From positions 1 to 27,582 of IMG/VR virus record IMGVR_UViG_3300030202_001758: a stretch of DNA of 27,582 bases, one strand, 5' to 3'. This document shows, piece by piece, positions 1-9,526 of this stretch. The translations under genes were made by a program, and so were the position numbers. Position 1 is the first letter of the stretch. The number at the start of each line of letters is the position of its first letter. The DNA is from a virus. The notes under the pieces were generated by a model. That model saw only the letters and a list, made by a program, of their open reading frames with translations, had not been told where the DNA came from and ran no database searches.

Positions 1-294
1 TATTTATTTGATGATTTAGGTAATGTAGATAAAAGCACTTTGTTCTCTACTGATGAAGAAACAGGGGAACGAATTCCCTTGTATCCAAATTTAGGTCAAA
101 TGTCTGAAGGGTTTGCAGAAAAAATGGCAGCAAACCCTGAGTTATATAAAGTTGCAAGTTCAAGTACCGTGTCTTATGGTGGTATGCCCGGAGGAGCAGA
201 AGGATTAGCCCCTAACGGAAATGCTTTTCCAACTGTACAAAATGGGCAGATTAATGAGAATATAACGGAAGAACTTGATCCATTTGATAGATAG
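1..294 (+). CDS. 3' end of an unrecognised phage gene (partial)
   Basis: The reading frame is open from the first base of the window and ends at TAG (292-294), so only the last 97 residues of a longer protein are present. The segment is acidic and Gly/Pro-rich with no motif I recognise, and it ends in ELDPFDR. It lies directly upstream of the large virion-like gene, and the capsid genes follow after that. In phages of this layout a portal or other head-proximal protein would be expected here, but that is inference from position only. A TTG at 40 is in frame, but there is no reason to treat it as the start because the frame continues upstream. The stop codon shares its last base with the palindrome at 294-309. 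Confidence 0.75.
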   Translation, partial: YLFDDLGNVDKSTLFSTDEETGERIPLYPNLGQMSEGFAEKMAANPELYKVASSSTVSYGGMPGGAEGLAPNGNAFPTVQNGQINENITEELDPFDR

Positions 295-309
295 TGGGTC
301 GTGACCCAC
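294..309. repeat. Palindrome copy 1, GTGGGTC-GT-GACCCAC
   Basis: A perfect inverted repeat with 7-bp arms and a 2-bp centre (GT). It starts on the last base of the upstream stop codon and is followed by the SD sequence AAGGA and an ATG 12 bases after its end. It is one of seven such sites in the window. Confidence 0.9.
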
Positions 310-321
310 AAAGGAATTTAA

Positions 322-3300
322 ATGCCACATCATTTAAGAGAATTTTACCAAGATAAAGACTCTAACGAAACAGATTTATCTGTTCCGGGTGAATATGCCG
401 ACATGGAAGTTGCACGTAAAACTCAAATTCCTGCAAGAACTAACTTTGAAATTGATTCTTTTTTAGGTGGTTTAATGCCATCGAGTTTTATTACGGATAC
501 TCTTACTGGCAAATCAATTGATCCTAAAGTAAGAATGGAAAATGAAGAAGCTTTTAAACAACGTGACGCAGAGTTAGCACGAAATCTTTATGTTGGTAGA
601 GCTGAAGCAGAACCCGGAGTAAGAGAACGAATGGTTCAAGAAGGATTACCTAATTGGGTAAAGGGATTGCAGTATGGTGCAAATGCTTCACAAGGTACTC
701 CATCTGCAGCAATGGCTTTACAGTCTCCAACATATGCAAAAGATTTTGGTACAGCAGTTGGAACTGCAATGACTCCAATTAATTATGTAAGTAGTATGGC
801 TGCTGGCCATGTTTTAGATACTTTATCTCCTTTAGCAAATCAAACTGAGGAAGGATTTTGGCATCCTCAAGAAGGGCAACAATTAATTACTCAAGATAGT
901 ATGAGTAATCCAACAGCTGTTTACGCTTTTATTGATTATATTGGCAGAACAAAACTTCAAGAATTTGAAGAAAAAAAAGAACAATACAGGAAACAAGGTT
1001 TAAACAGAGCAGAATCAATTAGAAAAGCTTATGACGAAACTGAATTACCTACAGGTGCTAAGTTAGCATTAGAAGTAATTTTTGATCCTCTTGCAACAAT
1101 ATTACCCGGTGGGGTTGCATTTAAAGGTGGTAAAGCACTTGGATCAGTCGGAGCAAAAGTAGGTAAATCTTTTGTTCAAGATATGGATTTTTATGCAAAA
1201 AATTTATACAGAACAGACCCTAGAGTTTTAGTTAACAGCCAAGAATGGCAATCTACATTTGCTCCTAAGTTAAAACAAAGCTTTGATGATTTGTTAAACG
1301 AAAGCGATACTTATATTGACGCTAGAGCATTTGAAGAAGCAGGAACAGGGGTTTATGATCCTAGTAGTCCTACCCAAGCTTTAGGTGCTTCAGATGTGGG
1401 CAGAGAAATTTCAAAACGTAATGCTTCTGAACGATACGCTAATGCACAAGCCGAATCAGAATATATTAGAGATGTTGAATTTCAACAACAATTAGCAAAA
1501 TCAACAGGCATACCAACAGTAAGAGTAGTTAACGCTACACCTGATGTTCCTAGTTATTTATATCCTGAACAACCAATGTTAGCGTTTGATAATTTCTTAC
1601 AAGGTAAAGGTATGTACAGCCGACTAGATACTTCAACTGTAAGAAAATCAAAAGACGGTCAAATTATTTACGCCCAACCTAATGTTATTAGAGAACTTAT
1701 TGGAAAGTCTGCAATAAGAAAAGCTATCCATCCTTCAATGGATAATTTAATTGACCCTAAACAAATTGCATCTTTAGCTACAGGTGAAACAAGAATTTAT
1801 GGTGGAGATAGATTTTTATCAGGAAATGAAATTGAAGATTTATCTAAGTTTTTAACTACTTATGGAGTTGATCCTAGAACTACTACTGATGAATTGTTAA
1901 CAGGTGGTGGGCATTTTCATGTAGATAAATATACTGGTGAAAGACAATTCATTATGGGAGCATATGACGATCCTTCAAAAGTTAGGCGTTACGTTACTTA
2001 TTCTCCTACAACAAGACAATGGGGAATAACAGATTTACCTGAACCTAAAAAGCAATTAATTAATATTGAAACTGGGCGAAACATTAATGAAAGCCTTAAC
2101 AAAATACGAAATAGTTTTGATGGACAAATTGCTGCAGTTGAAGCACAAATGGCAAACGAAGTTGTTGGTTCTGTAGATTACAAACATTTAGCTAGGCAGT
2201 TTGTTGGTTTACAACAACAAAAAATGTATCAAATAAAACGATTAAAAAATAAACCTACTACTGTAGATTCACATTCTGTAGATATAGAACCTAAATATCA
2301 ATTAGAAGAAGTTGAAGATATGATGAAAATGTACGAAAGGTTATATTTTGATCCTAAAGGTGTTGGGGCAAACAAATATAAAGCTAGTCAAAAAACTGGT
2401 TTTACTCATCCTAATGATAGAAATCCTTTTGTAGTAGTTGCTGGAAATGGTGGAAATGATGTTGATGGTAGTAACTTTTTTAATTACTACAGGACTGATA
2501 GAACTTTACATGATCAAGTTTTGTTTGAATTTTATGATGGTACTGTTCCTAGTTTCCAACAATCATGGCAAAACGCAGTAAACAAAACTGCAGCTAGTAA
2601 AGGATTGCCAACTCCACCTAACGCTCCCGGAGCAACTTTAGAGTTAGGAGCAACGCCCGGTGACCCTGTTGGGCATATGGATGAACTTATTAATTCAGTA
2701 CCTGATTCTCCAAATGTTAGACAAAGCGTACAAGAAACAAATGCGTTTGGGCGATGGTCAGGAGCAAGAAAAATTGCAGGTACTGAAATTAAAAACTTTT
2801 ATGAAGATGGCGTAAAGTTATTAAAAGAACTTGGCCAAACTCAAATGTATAAAGGCAGACTTGTAATTCCTGAAGAAGTTGGCGTAAAGCTATTAAAGGC
2901 TTTGCATGGAGAAGGAGAAGTTCCTCAAGGGTATCAAAAATTTATAGATCATGTGTTAGAACTTAAAAAACAAGAAGAAGCTGCGTACATAGCTTTTGAT
3001 AACGGAAGTGGTAGTGGGGAAATAGTAAATGCTTTTGTTCAAAACCCTAACTATTTTCCTAGAATGTGGCAACGATTAGACCCAAAAACAAATAAATATG
3101 TAAACGTAGGTGATCTAGACGAAACAACAATTCCCCCTCATTTAAGAGCAAGAACTGACATGAGTTTTACTCAATTGTTAGCAGCTGGTTACAGACCTGT
3201 TTCTTACAACCCATTAGATTTAATGACAATAAGACGAGTTAAGGGAGTTGAACATAGAGAAACAGTATTGTTAGTAGAACGTTTAAAGAAAACAGGAATT

Positions 3301-5691
3301 GCTGTACCTGAAGATGAATTAACAGATGCTATGAGGTCTGCAGGATATAGGATTCCTGAAATAGGCCCGGCATTTGAAGGTATGAAAATTGCTGCAGCGG
3401 CAGGAGGGCATGCAAATATTGGAAGATTTGCTGTTCCAAAACAAGTAGCAGATCAACTTGAAGTAATTTACGGAAAATCTACTAGCTTTAATGTTGGAGG
3501 AATAGATTTATTTCAAGGATTAAGTAAATTTAACAATGTTGCAAAAAGAAGTATTTTAAGTTTTAGTGGATTTCAGCATCAAGATATGTTTTTTAGAGCA
3601 GGAGCATTTGCGTCTAGTCCATTAGGTCTGAGAAGAGGTGCACCTGTAAAATTATTTAGTAGTTTAGCTGGAAGAATTATAGCTTCAAGTTTTTATAAAG
3701 GTGACTTTAAAGGATTAGGAAGAAGAGGTGTAAGTAGACGAGCCTTAGATGATTCCCCAATATACCAAGATTCTGATCTTAGTTTTAAAATGATTGCTGA
3801 ACAAGGATGGAACTATGGTGGTGACACTAGCATAATAAAAAGACATGCTATTGACTCTGTTGAAGAACTTGAAAAATCAATTGATTTAAAAGGTATTAAA
3901 GGCAACCTAAAGTTAGTTAAAGACAGATTAGGTGGTGCAATTAAATTTTGGGAAAGTGGTTTGTTTGATGGAGTATACGCTGAAACCCAAATGTTTATGT
4001 TAGAAAATGCAATATTACCTTTCTTAAGGAAACAATACCCTAGTGAATCATCTCAACAATTAGCTAGACGAGCAGCATCAGAAGTTAACATGTTTAGTTC
4101 TAGTTTGGGAGATTGGGAAAGTGTATTTACTAATGCTACGGCTAAAGATTTTATGAGGTTGGCTGCGTTTAGTACAAACGAAACTGAGTCTTGGTTAAGA
4201 AGTATTTCAAGATCAATCCCAAGAGGAGATAAAGCAAATGATTCTAGTGGTTTGTATAGGCAATATTGGCTAGGTTATGCTACTTGGTTAGCAGCAGTAG
4301 GTAATGCAGTTAATCTTATGAGAACAGGGGAATTGTTACCAATGCAATCATATTCTCCTTTAGCATTTGGGCCGCCTGATGATCCTGAAGGAATAATTCA
4401 ATTTAGCACTAGATATAATAGTAAATTTTTGTCTCCTAAAATAATGCATGGAAGAAATGGACAACCAATATATTTAGATATTGTTGGTCAGGCAGACACT
4501 CCATTTCAATGGTTATTTTCTCCATTATCAGCAGCTCAAGGCCGTACATCGCCTTTACTAAATGTTTTTAAACCATTTGCAACAGGCAAAACATTTTACG
4601 GAAACGCCTTACCTTCTGCGTTAGATAAGGCACAATATTCTCTTTTGCAATCTTTACCTATAGGTGCATTTCAAGCTATAGATTTAGGGGCTGAACATAA
4701 CCAAGCATTAAGAGAATTTATACCTGAAGGAGAATCAGGCATTGGTACAAAAGGAAGACTTTTCCAAATAGGTGGGTTTAATGTTCGTAAAGAAACAACT
4801 AGAGAATTATTAAATGAATTAGCTAGACGAGAAGGATTTAAAAAAATTCCTGCTAAATGGAATAACCCAATGACATGGTTTAATAGAAATGATGCTTATA
4901 AAGAATTTACTATTAATTTAACTTCTGATCAAAGAAGAAAAGCTGAACAAAGAAACCAAGACATTGTTAATGAACTAAGTTATCGAGCTCAAACAGGCGA
5001 TGAGAGAGGACAAGAATGGCAAAGCCGTCAAATTGATTTAAATGCAATTGAATTAGACAGACGAGATCACCAAAATAAATTGGCTCAAGCTGTACGCAAT
5101 GAAGAAGTTAAACTTAAAGACTGGTACAACGAATACAGAGATATACAAAATGCAGCATTTTTAAAAAGACGAGGTGTAGATTCAGTATATAAAGATTTAT
5201 TAGACAATAAAGTACCTAAAGAAGATTTACCTAGAGCAAGATATGAATGGTACAAATCTTATGAAGAACATACAAATGAGTATGGTAAATTAAATTATGA
5301 TTTACTTGATGAAGCAAGAGAAGATTTATACAACTCTTGGACACCTGAACAACGTGAACATATTGATATGTTACGACAAAAAGACCATTCAGTTCATTAT
5401 GATGATCCTTTTATAATTAAAGCTTTAAACCTTAAAGATAAATATCAAGATTATTTTGACGTTTATAAAAATTATTTTAAACGTACAGGGCAATATAATG
5501 TTTACAAGCAATACAGATCAAGTAATTTTCCTAATGACTTTTTAGATAATAATCCTCAGTTTGCACAACAATTAAAAAGCGTAGAGGAATATCGAAAACA
5601 ACAACGAGAATCTAACCTTGAATTAGCTTATACGTTAGTTTTGTTAGGTTACATGGAAATGTCTACATACTTAAATATTAAGAATAATTAA
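322..5691 (+). CDS. Very large (1789 aa) putative virion-internal / ejected protein
   Basis: The largest gene of the window, with a good SD (AAGGA) seven bases or so before the ATG. It is a single intact frame without a recognisable enzyme motif. The N-terminal 250 residues are polar. A hydrophobic, glycine-rich stretch follows near residues 250-285 (FDPLATILPGGVAFKGGKAL). The central part (about 950-1500) contains aromatic, Gly-rich segments such as NYFPRMW, SFSGFQHQDMFFRAGAF and NGQPIYLDIVGQ. The last 250 residues are charged and probably helical or coiled-coil. It sits just before the scaffold and capsid genes. Very large proteins in this position are commonly internal virion proteins or polyvalent proteins delivered with DNA, and that is my inference. 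A tape-measure role is less likely because no long-tail genes are seen and it lies in the head module. The function is unproven. Confidence 0.85.
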   Translation: MPHHLREFYQDKDSNETDLSVPGEYADMEVARKTQIPARTNFEIDSFLGGLMPSSFITDTLTGKSIDPKVRMENEEAFKQRDAELARNLYVGRAEAEPGVRERMVQEGLPNWVKGLQYGANASQGTPSAAMALQSPTYAKDFGTAVGTAMTPINYVSSMAAGHVLDTLSPLANQTEEGFWHPQEGQQLITQDSMSNPTAVYAFIDYIGRTKLQEFEEKKEQYRKQGLNRAESIRKAYDETELPTGAKLALEVIFDPLATILPGGVAFKGGKALGSVGAKVGKSFVQDMDFYAKNLYRTDPRVLVNSQEWQSTFAPKLKQSFDDLLNESDTYIDARAFEEAGTGVYDPSSPTQALGASDVGREISKRNASERYANAQAESEYIRDVEFQQQLAKSTGIPTVRVVNATPDVPSYLYPEQPMLAFDNFLQGKGMYSRLDTSTVRKSKDGQIIYAQPNVIRELIGKSAIRKAIHPSMDNLIDPKQIASLATGETRIYGGDRFLSGNEIEDLSKFLTTYGVDPRTTTDELLTGGGHFHVDKYTGERQFIMGAYDDPSKVRRYVTYSPTTRQWGITDLPEPKKQLINIETGRNINESLNKIRNSFDGQIAAVEAQMANEVVGSVDYKHLARQFVGLQQQKMYQIKRLKNKPTTVDSHSVDIEPKYQLEEVEDMMKMYERLYFDPKGVGANKYKASQKTGFTHPNDRNPFVVVAGNGGNDVDGSNFFNYYRTDRTLHDQVLFEFYDGTVPSFQQSWQNAVNKTAASKGLPTPPNAPGATLELGATPGDPVGHMDELINSVPDSPNVRQSVQETNAFGRWSGARKIAGTEIKNFYEDGVKLLKELGQTQMYKGRLVIPEEVGVKLLKALHGEGEVPQGYQKFIDHVLELKKQEEAAYIAFDNGSGSGEIVNAFVQNPNYFPRMWQRLDPKTNKYVNVGDLDETTIPPHLRARTDMSFTQLLAAGYRPVSYNPLDLMTIRRVKGVEHRETVLLVERLKKTGIAVPEDELTDAMRSAGYRIPEIGPAFEGMKIAAAAGGHANIGRFAVPKQVADQLEVIYGKSTSFNVGGIDLFQGLSKFNNVAKRSILSFSGFQHQDMFFRAGAFASSPLGLRRGAPVKLFSSLAGRIIASSFYKGDFKGLGRRGVSRRALDDSPIYQDSDLSFKMIAEQGWNYGGDTSIIKRHAIDSVEELEKSIDLKGIKGNLKLVKDRLGGAIKFWESGLFDGVYAETQMFMLENAILPFLRKQYPSESSQQLARRAASEVNMFSSSLGDWESVFTNATAKDFMRLAAFSTNETESWLRSISRSIPRGDKANDSSGLYRQYWLGYATWLAAVGNAVNLMRTGELLPMQSYSPLAFGPPDDPEGIIQFSTRYNSKFLSPKIMHGRNGQPIYLDIVGQADTPFQWLFSPLSAAQGRTSPLLNVFKPFATGKTFYGNALPSALDKAQYSLLQSLPIGAFQAIDLGAEHNQALREFIPEGESGIGTKGRLFQIGGFNVRKETTRELLNELARREGFKKIPAKWNNPMTWFNRNDAYKEFTINLTSDQRRKAEQRNQDIVNELSYRAQTGDERGQEWQSRQIDLNAIELDRRDHQNKLAQAVRNEEVKLKDWYNEYRDIQNAAFLKRRGVDSVYKDLLDNKVPKEDLPRARYEWYKSYEEHTNEYGKLNYDLLDEAREDLYNSWTPEQREHIDMLRQKDHSVHYDDPFIIKALNLKDKYQDYFDVYKNYFKRTGQYNVYKQYRSSNFPNDFLDNNPQFAQQLKSVEEYRKQQRESNLELAYTLVLLGYMEMSTYLNIKNN

Positions 5692-5699
5692 TAATTTAT

Positions 5700-5729
5700 T
5701 TGACAGAACATATATGCTAAACCTAAACT
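5700..5729 (+). promoter_or_regulatory. Possible sigma70-type promoter before the scaffold/capsid genes
   Basis: A perfect -35 TTGACA (5700-5705) is followed after 18 bases by TAAACT (5724-5729), a 4/6 match to TATAAT. It lies in the 84-base gap between the 1789-aa gene and the scaffold-like gene, the only sizeable gap in this part of the operon. The weak -10 leaves doubt. Confidence 0.45.
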
Positions 5730-5775
5730 GTATTCAGAATGTTACAGTAACTCATCAAAAGATAGGAGAAACTCG

Positions 5776-6522
5776 GTGACTACAGACAATACAGATATGA
5801 CATCTGCGATAGATCAAGATCAGGCTCAGCTGGATTCAGTTCAGGAGGGATCACCTCAAACAGAAGACAGTCCGTTAACTGGAGAATTAAGGCAACTGAA
5901 GGAATTGGTTGAAAACCAAAACCGACAAATAGCTGGTTTACAGTCTAAACAAGATAGAGCTTTAAATGCGATACGTAGAGATGCAGAGGATTCTGCACGC
6001 AGGCAATCAGAACAAGCAGCACAAAGATATATTCAGGATTTACCTGAAGAACATCAAGGTGCTTTTAATTCTATGTTGCAAGCAAATCAAGCTTATCATC
6101 AGGAAAATCAAAGACTTAGAGAACAACAAGAAGTGGGTCAAGACCCACAAGAACAAGTTCAATACGCTCAACCACAAGACGAGTGGGATCAAGTTTATGC
6201 AATTCCTAGAAGTTTAGGTATTGATCCACAGAGTCCGGGTATCGACTATAAAGCTTTTACTGATCCCGGTTTAGACGAGACTCAACGTAGAGATAGATTC
6301 TTTGCTAGTTTAAAACCTTTGATGGGTGCTACCAATCAGGCATCTACTGGTCAAGCTAGTCAGGCATCAACATCACAAATACAGAGCCCACCAACAAGTG
6401 GCACTCCTGCAAGTGGTGCATCTTCTAACATGAGGTCATTAGATCAAGTACAAGCAGCCTACATTGAAGGTCGCTTATCAAAACAAGAATATCAAGACCA
6501 ACTTAATAGGTTTGGTCAATAG
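5776..6522 (+). CDS. Putative capsid scaffold protein
   Basis: 248 residues starting at GTG, which is chosen because AGGAG lies seven bases upstream and no ATG is better placed. The protein is strongly polar, very rich in Gln, and acidic in its first 30 residues. A helical or coiled-coil part is likely (about 35-120), then a low-complexity Gln/Ser/Thr stretch (about 190-220), and a short C-terminal helix ending SKQEYQDQLNRFGQ. Size, composition and position directly before the major capsid gene are those of phage scaffolding proteins, whose C-terminal helix usually contacts the coat. No protease motif is visible. It contains a perfect copy of the window's 16-bp palindrome in mid-gene (6133-6148), which codes for part of VGQDPQ. 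Confidence 0.65.
   Translation: MTTDNTDMTSAIDQDQAQLDSVQEGSPQTEDSPLTGELRQLKELVENQNRQIAGLQSKQDRALNAIRRDAEDSARRQSEQAAQRYIQDLPEEHQGAFNSMLQANQAYHQENQRLREQQEVGQDPQEQVQYAQPQDEWDQVYAIPRSLGIDPQSPGIDYKAFTDPGLDETQRRDRFFASLKPLMGATNQASTGQASQASTSQIQSPPTSGTPASGASSNMRSLDQVQAAYIEGRLSKQEYQDQLNRFGQ
6133..6148. repeat. Palindrome copy 2, GTGGGTC-AA-GACCCAC, inside the scaffold gene
   Basis: A perfect 7-bp-arm palindrome embedded in the coding sequence, read as VGQDPQ. The same 16-mer, in the same reading frame and also giving VGQDPQ, occurs on the opposite strand at 25215-25230 in an unrelated gene. Confidence 0.9.
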
Positions 6523-6531
6523 GAGAATAAA

Positions 6532-7416
6532 ATGGCAACAGGACTATCTTTGTCTAGTACGTCTAATTTGACTAATGGACAACGCATAATGATTGCGTCT
6601 GCGAAAGAAGCTTTTGAGCCCGCAGCACCTGATCCTGATTTAATTGAGAGTGAAAGAATCCCAACTGGAACAAAACAATGGGATATCAGCACATATGCTC
6701 GATTAACAGATGCACAGGCTTTAACTGAAGGTGTTGATCTTTCATCAGTTCAGCAACTTGCAACTAACACACTACAATTGACACCAGCTGAACACGGCAT
6801 ACTTGTTACATTGTCAAACCGACTTATTAGAAGGCAAGGCGATAGTAGCGTAGTAACCGTAGCAGGGCGTCAAATTGGTGCGTCACTAAGACGCAGAATG
6901 GCTAAAGATGTTATCGCTCTATATGATGGCTTTTCAAAGTCAGCACCCGGAGCAACTAATGCTTTAGACATTACACACTTTAGAGGTGCAGTAGCCTACT
7001 TAATGACTGATAACAATTCGTCATTCGGCCCGGCTCCTATGCCTGTAAATGCTGCACTGCACGTAGAACAGATTTCAGACATCATAGCTGACATTACCGA
7101 CACTGCTCCAAGAGGAACAACAACTGGTTTATCTGAAGACCTTATTCAAAGGTGGTACAGAGGATCAGACAGACTTTACGGTGTTCCAATTGTTCATAGT
7201 GGAAATATCCAAAGAGACAGTGGAGACGATGCTAAAGGTGCAATATTTGCATCTGAAGCTTTGTACATGGTTATTGCTAGTGATGCCGATGTAACCGAAG
7301 AAGATGACAATTCTCTCAGAGCGAAAGAATATGGAATCTTCCAAGAATGGGCTGAAGGCGAAAGAGCCGATGCTCACGGTGTTGAAATCTTTTCTGACGC
7401 AGCAGCAACTATCTAA
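6532..7416 (+). CDS. Major capsid protein (HK97-like fold)
   Basis: 294 residues, with SD AGGAGA and ATG. The sequence has the general pattern of HK97-fold coat proteins. There is a short N-terminal arm, a region about 40-75 where substrate-like beta strands alternate (TGTKQWDISTYARLTDAQAL), a long helix (about 110-130, RQIGASLRRRMAKDVIALYDGF), and a central A-domain-like part with small Ala/Gly-rich helices. A C-terminal beta hairpin follows (YGIFQEWAEGERADAHGVEIF). It lies immediately behind the scaffold-like gene and ahead of decoration-like genes, the usual order. The identification rests on this pattern and context rather than on a catalytic motif. The length is typical for small tailed-phage coat proteins. 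Confidence 0.75.
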   Translation: MATGLSLSSTSNLTNGQRIMIASAKEAFEPAAPDPDLIESERIPTGTKQWDISTYARLTDAQALTEGVDLSSVQQLATNTLQLTPAEHGILVTLSNRLIRRQGDSSVVTVAGRQIGASLRRRMAKDVIALYDGFSKSAPGATNALDITHFRGAVAYLMTDNNSSFGPAPMPVNAALHVEQISDIIADITDTAPRGTTTGLSEDLIQRWYRGSDRLYGVPIVHSGNIQRDSGDDAKGAIFASEALYMVIASDADVTEEDDNSLRAKEYGIFQEWAEGERADAHGVEIFSDAAATI

Positions 7417-7428
7417 TCGAGGTGATTT

Positions 7429-8049
7429 TTGGTTAATGACGTAAAAGAATATCAGGGCGAGTTACCATCTTCTAGAGAAAGGCAACGTATCGTAAACGAA
7501 AGTGGACGAGATGCTGTTATGTTTGACGTTACATCCGAAAGTAACAAAATAAAGTTATGGGATTTAATTGATAACACTTGGACTGCTCCTTTAGAAAGAG
7601 ATACAGCTATGAATCATTATCTTAGAAAGATGGTTTATAAATGTTCTGTTTGTACAGAAGCATCTTTGTTTGAAGATGATATTAAACGTCATCTTGCACA
7701 AGTAAAATCAGGGCATGAGACTCATGCTGATGCTGAATTAATAAGAGGGATTGCCGAACATGGTCAACCTTCTACTACTTGTTCAGGGTGTGGTGCTCCG
7801 ATGTCAATGCGTAAGAATCAAGGTCAACGACATATAGATGGTATTAATGATAAATACGATACCCATACAGAAGCAGGGGATGTAAACATATTACTTACTC
7901 ATAGATATACAACATCACCTTCGGTGTCAATGCCTGAACAAATTGTTGAAACAATACAGTTTGGTGGCGAAAAACCTGTCGTACAACAGGAGAGTCGGAA
8001 CGCAACCGAAGTTATACGTAAACCTCGCAAGCGTAGAAGGAGAAGATGA
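7429..8049 (+). CDS. Virion-region protein with C2H2-like zinc finger
   Basis: 206 residues beginning at TTG, supported by the SD GAGGTGA (7419-7425) and the absence of a usable ATG. Residues about 66-92 read YKCSVC, then F, I and H, and then a further H: Y-x-C-x2-C-x5-F-x3-I-x2-H-x7-H, close to the classical C2H2 finger apart from the long His-His spacing. A second CSGC pair follows about 35 residues later (near 120-123). The C-terminus is a basic tail (RKPRKRRRRR). Zinc and nucleic-acid binding is therefore likely. The position directly after the capsid gene suggests a head or head-completion role with DNA contact. The stop overlaps the next start by ATGA. Confidence 0.8.
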   Translation: MVNDVKEYQGELPSSRERQRIVNESGRDAVMFDVTSESNKIKLWDLIDNTWTAPLERDTAMNHYLRKMVYKCSVCTEASLFEDDIKRHLAQVKSGHETHADAELIRGIAEHGQPSTTCSGCGAPMSMRKNQGQRHIDGINDKYDTHTEAGDVNILLTHRYTTSPSVSMPEQIVETIQFGGEKPVVQQESRNATEVIRKPRKRRRRR

Positions 8050-8768
8050 TGACTACCAAAACTCAAAAACTGCCAACTATCGATGCTTGGGATTATTTTT
8101 TAGAAGACGATTCAGCATCAGAACACGTTGAAAAGTTTAGAGAGTGGGAATGGCCACAAATGCGACAACAGTTGCAAAACGACTATGATTACAAAATAGG
8201 CGTGGGTCAAGAACCACATTGGGTAACACCCGGTACAGCTGTCCTTTACCATGAAGTAATTAACATTAGTTACGGTAGAGAAGAGAATACTGGTTGGCAA
8301 CCCACTAATCCGTTACCAATAAGTAACGCTGTACAGTTATTAAATTATCTTAAGAAGGGTTTCCGACTCCGGGCTAATGTTGACCCATTAGTTGACGTTG
8401 AGTTGTTAGAGACTGCCGATTCCACCGAAGGTGATCCGTATGAGAATACTCCTTATGTAGTCCCTACTGCTAAAGGACATCGTAAATTTATTAATTGGGA
8501 TGCTTATAGAAATTATTGTATGAATCGTGGTATTGCCCCAACACTTGAACCACCAAAAGAAATTTTGGACAAGATGGGAAAATATGAATATTACTGTTTA
8601 ATTCATGATCATGGATTTGATAATGAAAGAGCAGTTAAACAACACAGATCATACTATATAGCAAGACCTCCTAGAGGGAGGGGTATATCCCATAGTACAA
8701 TTGAGCAGATGAAGGTTACAAAACCCAAGTCTACTCAAACTAAAAAAACAACAACTAAATCAGAATAG
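8046..8768 (+). CDS. Virion-region protein with degenerate C2H2-like finger
   Basis: 240 residues. The start ATGATG overlaps the previous stop by four bases, so translation is probably coupled. The body is rich in Trp and Tyr and unrecognised. Near residues 185-207 the pattern Y-x2-C-x2-H-x12-H (YYCLIHDHGFDNERAVKQH) resembles a C2H2 finger with the second Cys replaced by His. The tail is Lys/Thr-rich (KPKSTQTKKTTTKSE). It may act together with the preceding zinc-finger protein in the head or neck, but no specific function can be assigned. A one-mismatch relative of the window's palindrome lies inside it (8202-8217). Confidence 0.8.
   Translation: MMTTKTQKLPTIDAWDYFLEDDSASEHVEKFREWEWPQMRQQLQNDYDYKIGVGQEPHWVTPGTAVLYHEVINISYGREENTGWQPTNPLPISNAVQLLNYLKKGFRLRANVDPLVDVELLETADSTEGDPYENTPYVVPTAKGHRKFINWDAYRNYCMNRGIAPTLEPPKEILDKMGKYEYYCLIHDHGFDNERAVKQHRSYYIARPPRGRGISHSTIEQMKVTKPKSTQTKKTTTKSE
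8202..8217. repeat. Decayed palindrome copy, GTGGGTC-AA-GAACCAC
   Basis: It matches the 16-bp palindrome family with one base changed in the right arm (GAACCAC). It is in coding sequence (VGQEPH), so chance or relaxed constraint is possible. Confidence 0.4.
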
Positions 8769-8777
8769 GATAATAAA

Positions 8778-9521
8778 ATGGCTTTTACTTATGGAACTAT
8801 ATATGGAGATCCCGGTGATGAAAAGACTACTGGGACAACACAACTACACCCATTGGGAACAAGAATGTCTACTGGTGACGGTAGAATTTTTTACTATGGA
8901 CAAACTAATGGTGCAATAGCTGCAGGATCAATTTGTCAAAGTGCTGTAGGTGTAGCAAATCACGACATGGACTTAGCTGTTAACACAGCTTCTGCTGGAG
9001 ACAAAAGCGTAGACGTTACTGTTGGAGGTACTGCTGTTACAGAAGACCAATACAAAGACGGATTCTTATATGTCAACGATGGGCTAGGTCAAGGGCACAA
9101 TTACAAAATCCGACAACACGATGCTATAAGCAGTAGTGGATCAGGAACAATAAATCTTTATGATAGCGACCCAATTGCAGTAGCTTTTGAAGCTGCAACT
9201 ATTGTTGGTCTTGCTAAGAATCCTTATCATGACTTTATTATTTTCCCTACTACAGCTACAGGGCATGCTGTTGGCGTTACTTCTACAACTTTTGCTGACG
9301 ATGAATACGGATGGCTTCAAACTTGGGGCCCGGCTGCTGTTCTTTGTGACGTAGCTTTTGTAGTTGGTAATCACGTTAGAGTATCTGACAATACTGCTGG
9401 ATCAGGTGAACCACTCGACAGAGATGGCACACATGAAAACGAAGTAACTATTGGTGTTGCTTCATTGATTGCTCCTGTGACAACAGACTTTGGATACGTT
9501 AACTTAACTATCGCACCTTAG
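8778..9521 (+). CDS. Putative capsid decoration / minor virion protein
   Basis: 247 residues, with an SD-like AGGA before the ATG. It is almost entirely beta-strand and turn in character, rich in Gly, Thr, Ala and Asp, with alternating hydrophobic stretches (GFLYVNDGLGQGHNYKI, EVTIGVASLIAPVTTDFGYV). There are no Cys clusters or membrane segments. The location two genes after the major capsid protein and the composition fit head decoration or head-fibre proteins of marine phages. I cannot assign a fold more exactly. It is followed by a structured leader (9527-9574) rather than by an ordinary close junction. Confidence 0.65.
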   Translation: MAFTYGTIYGDPGDEKTTGTTQLHPLGTRMSTGDGRIFYYGQTNGAIAAGSICQSAVGVANHDMDLAVNTASAGDKSVDVTVGGTAVTEDQYKDGFLYVNDGLGQGHNYKIRQHDAISSSGSGTINLYDSDPIAVAFEAATIVGLAKNPYHDFIIFPTTATGHAVGVTSTTFADDEYGWLQTWGPAAVLCDVAFVVGNHVRVSDNTAGSGEPLDRDGTHENEVTIGVASLIAPVTTDFGYVNLTIAP

Positions 9522-9526
9522 TGATT

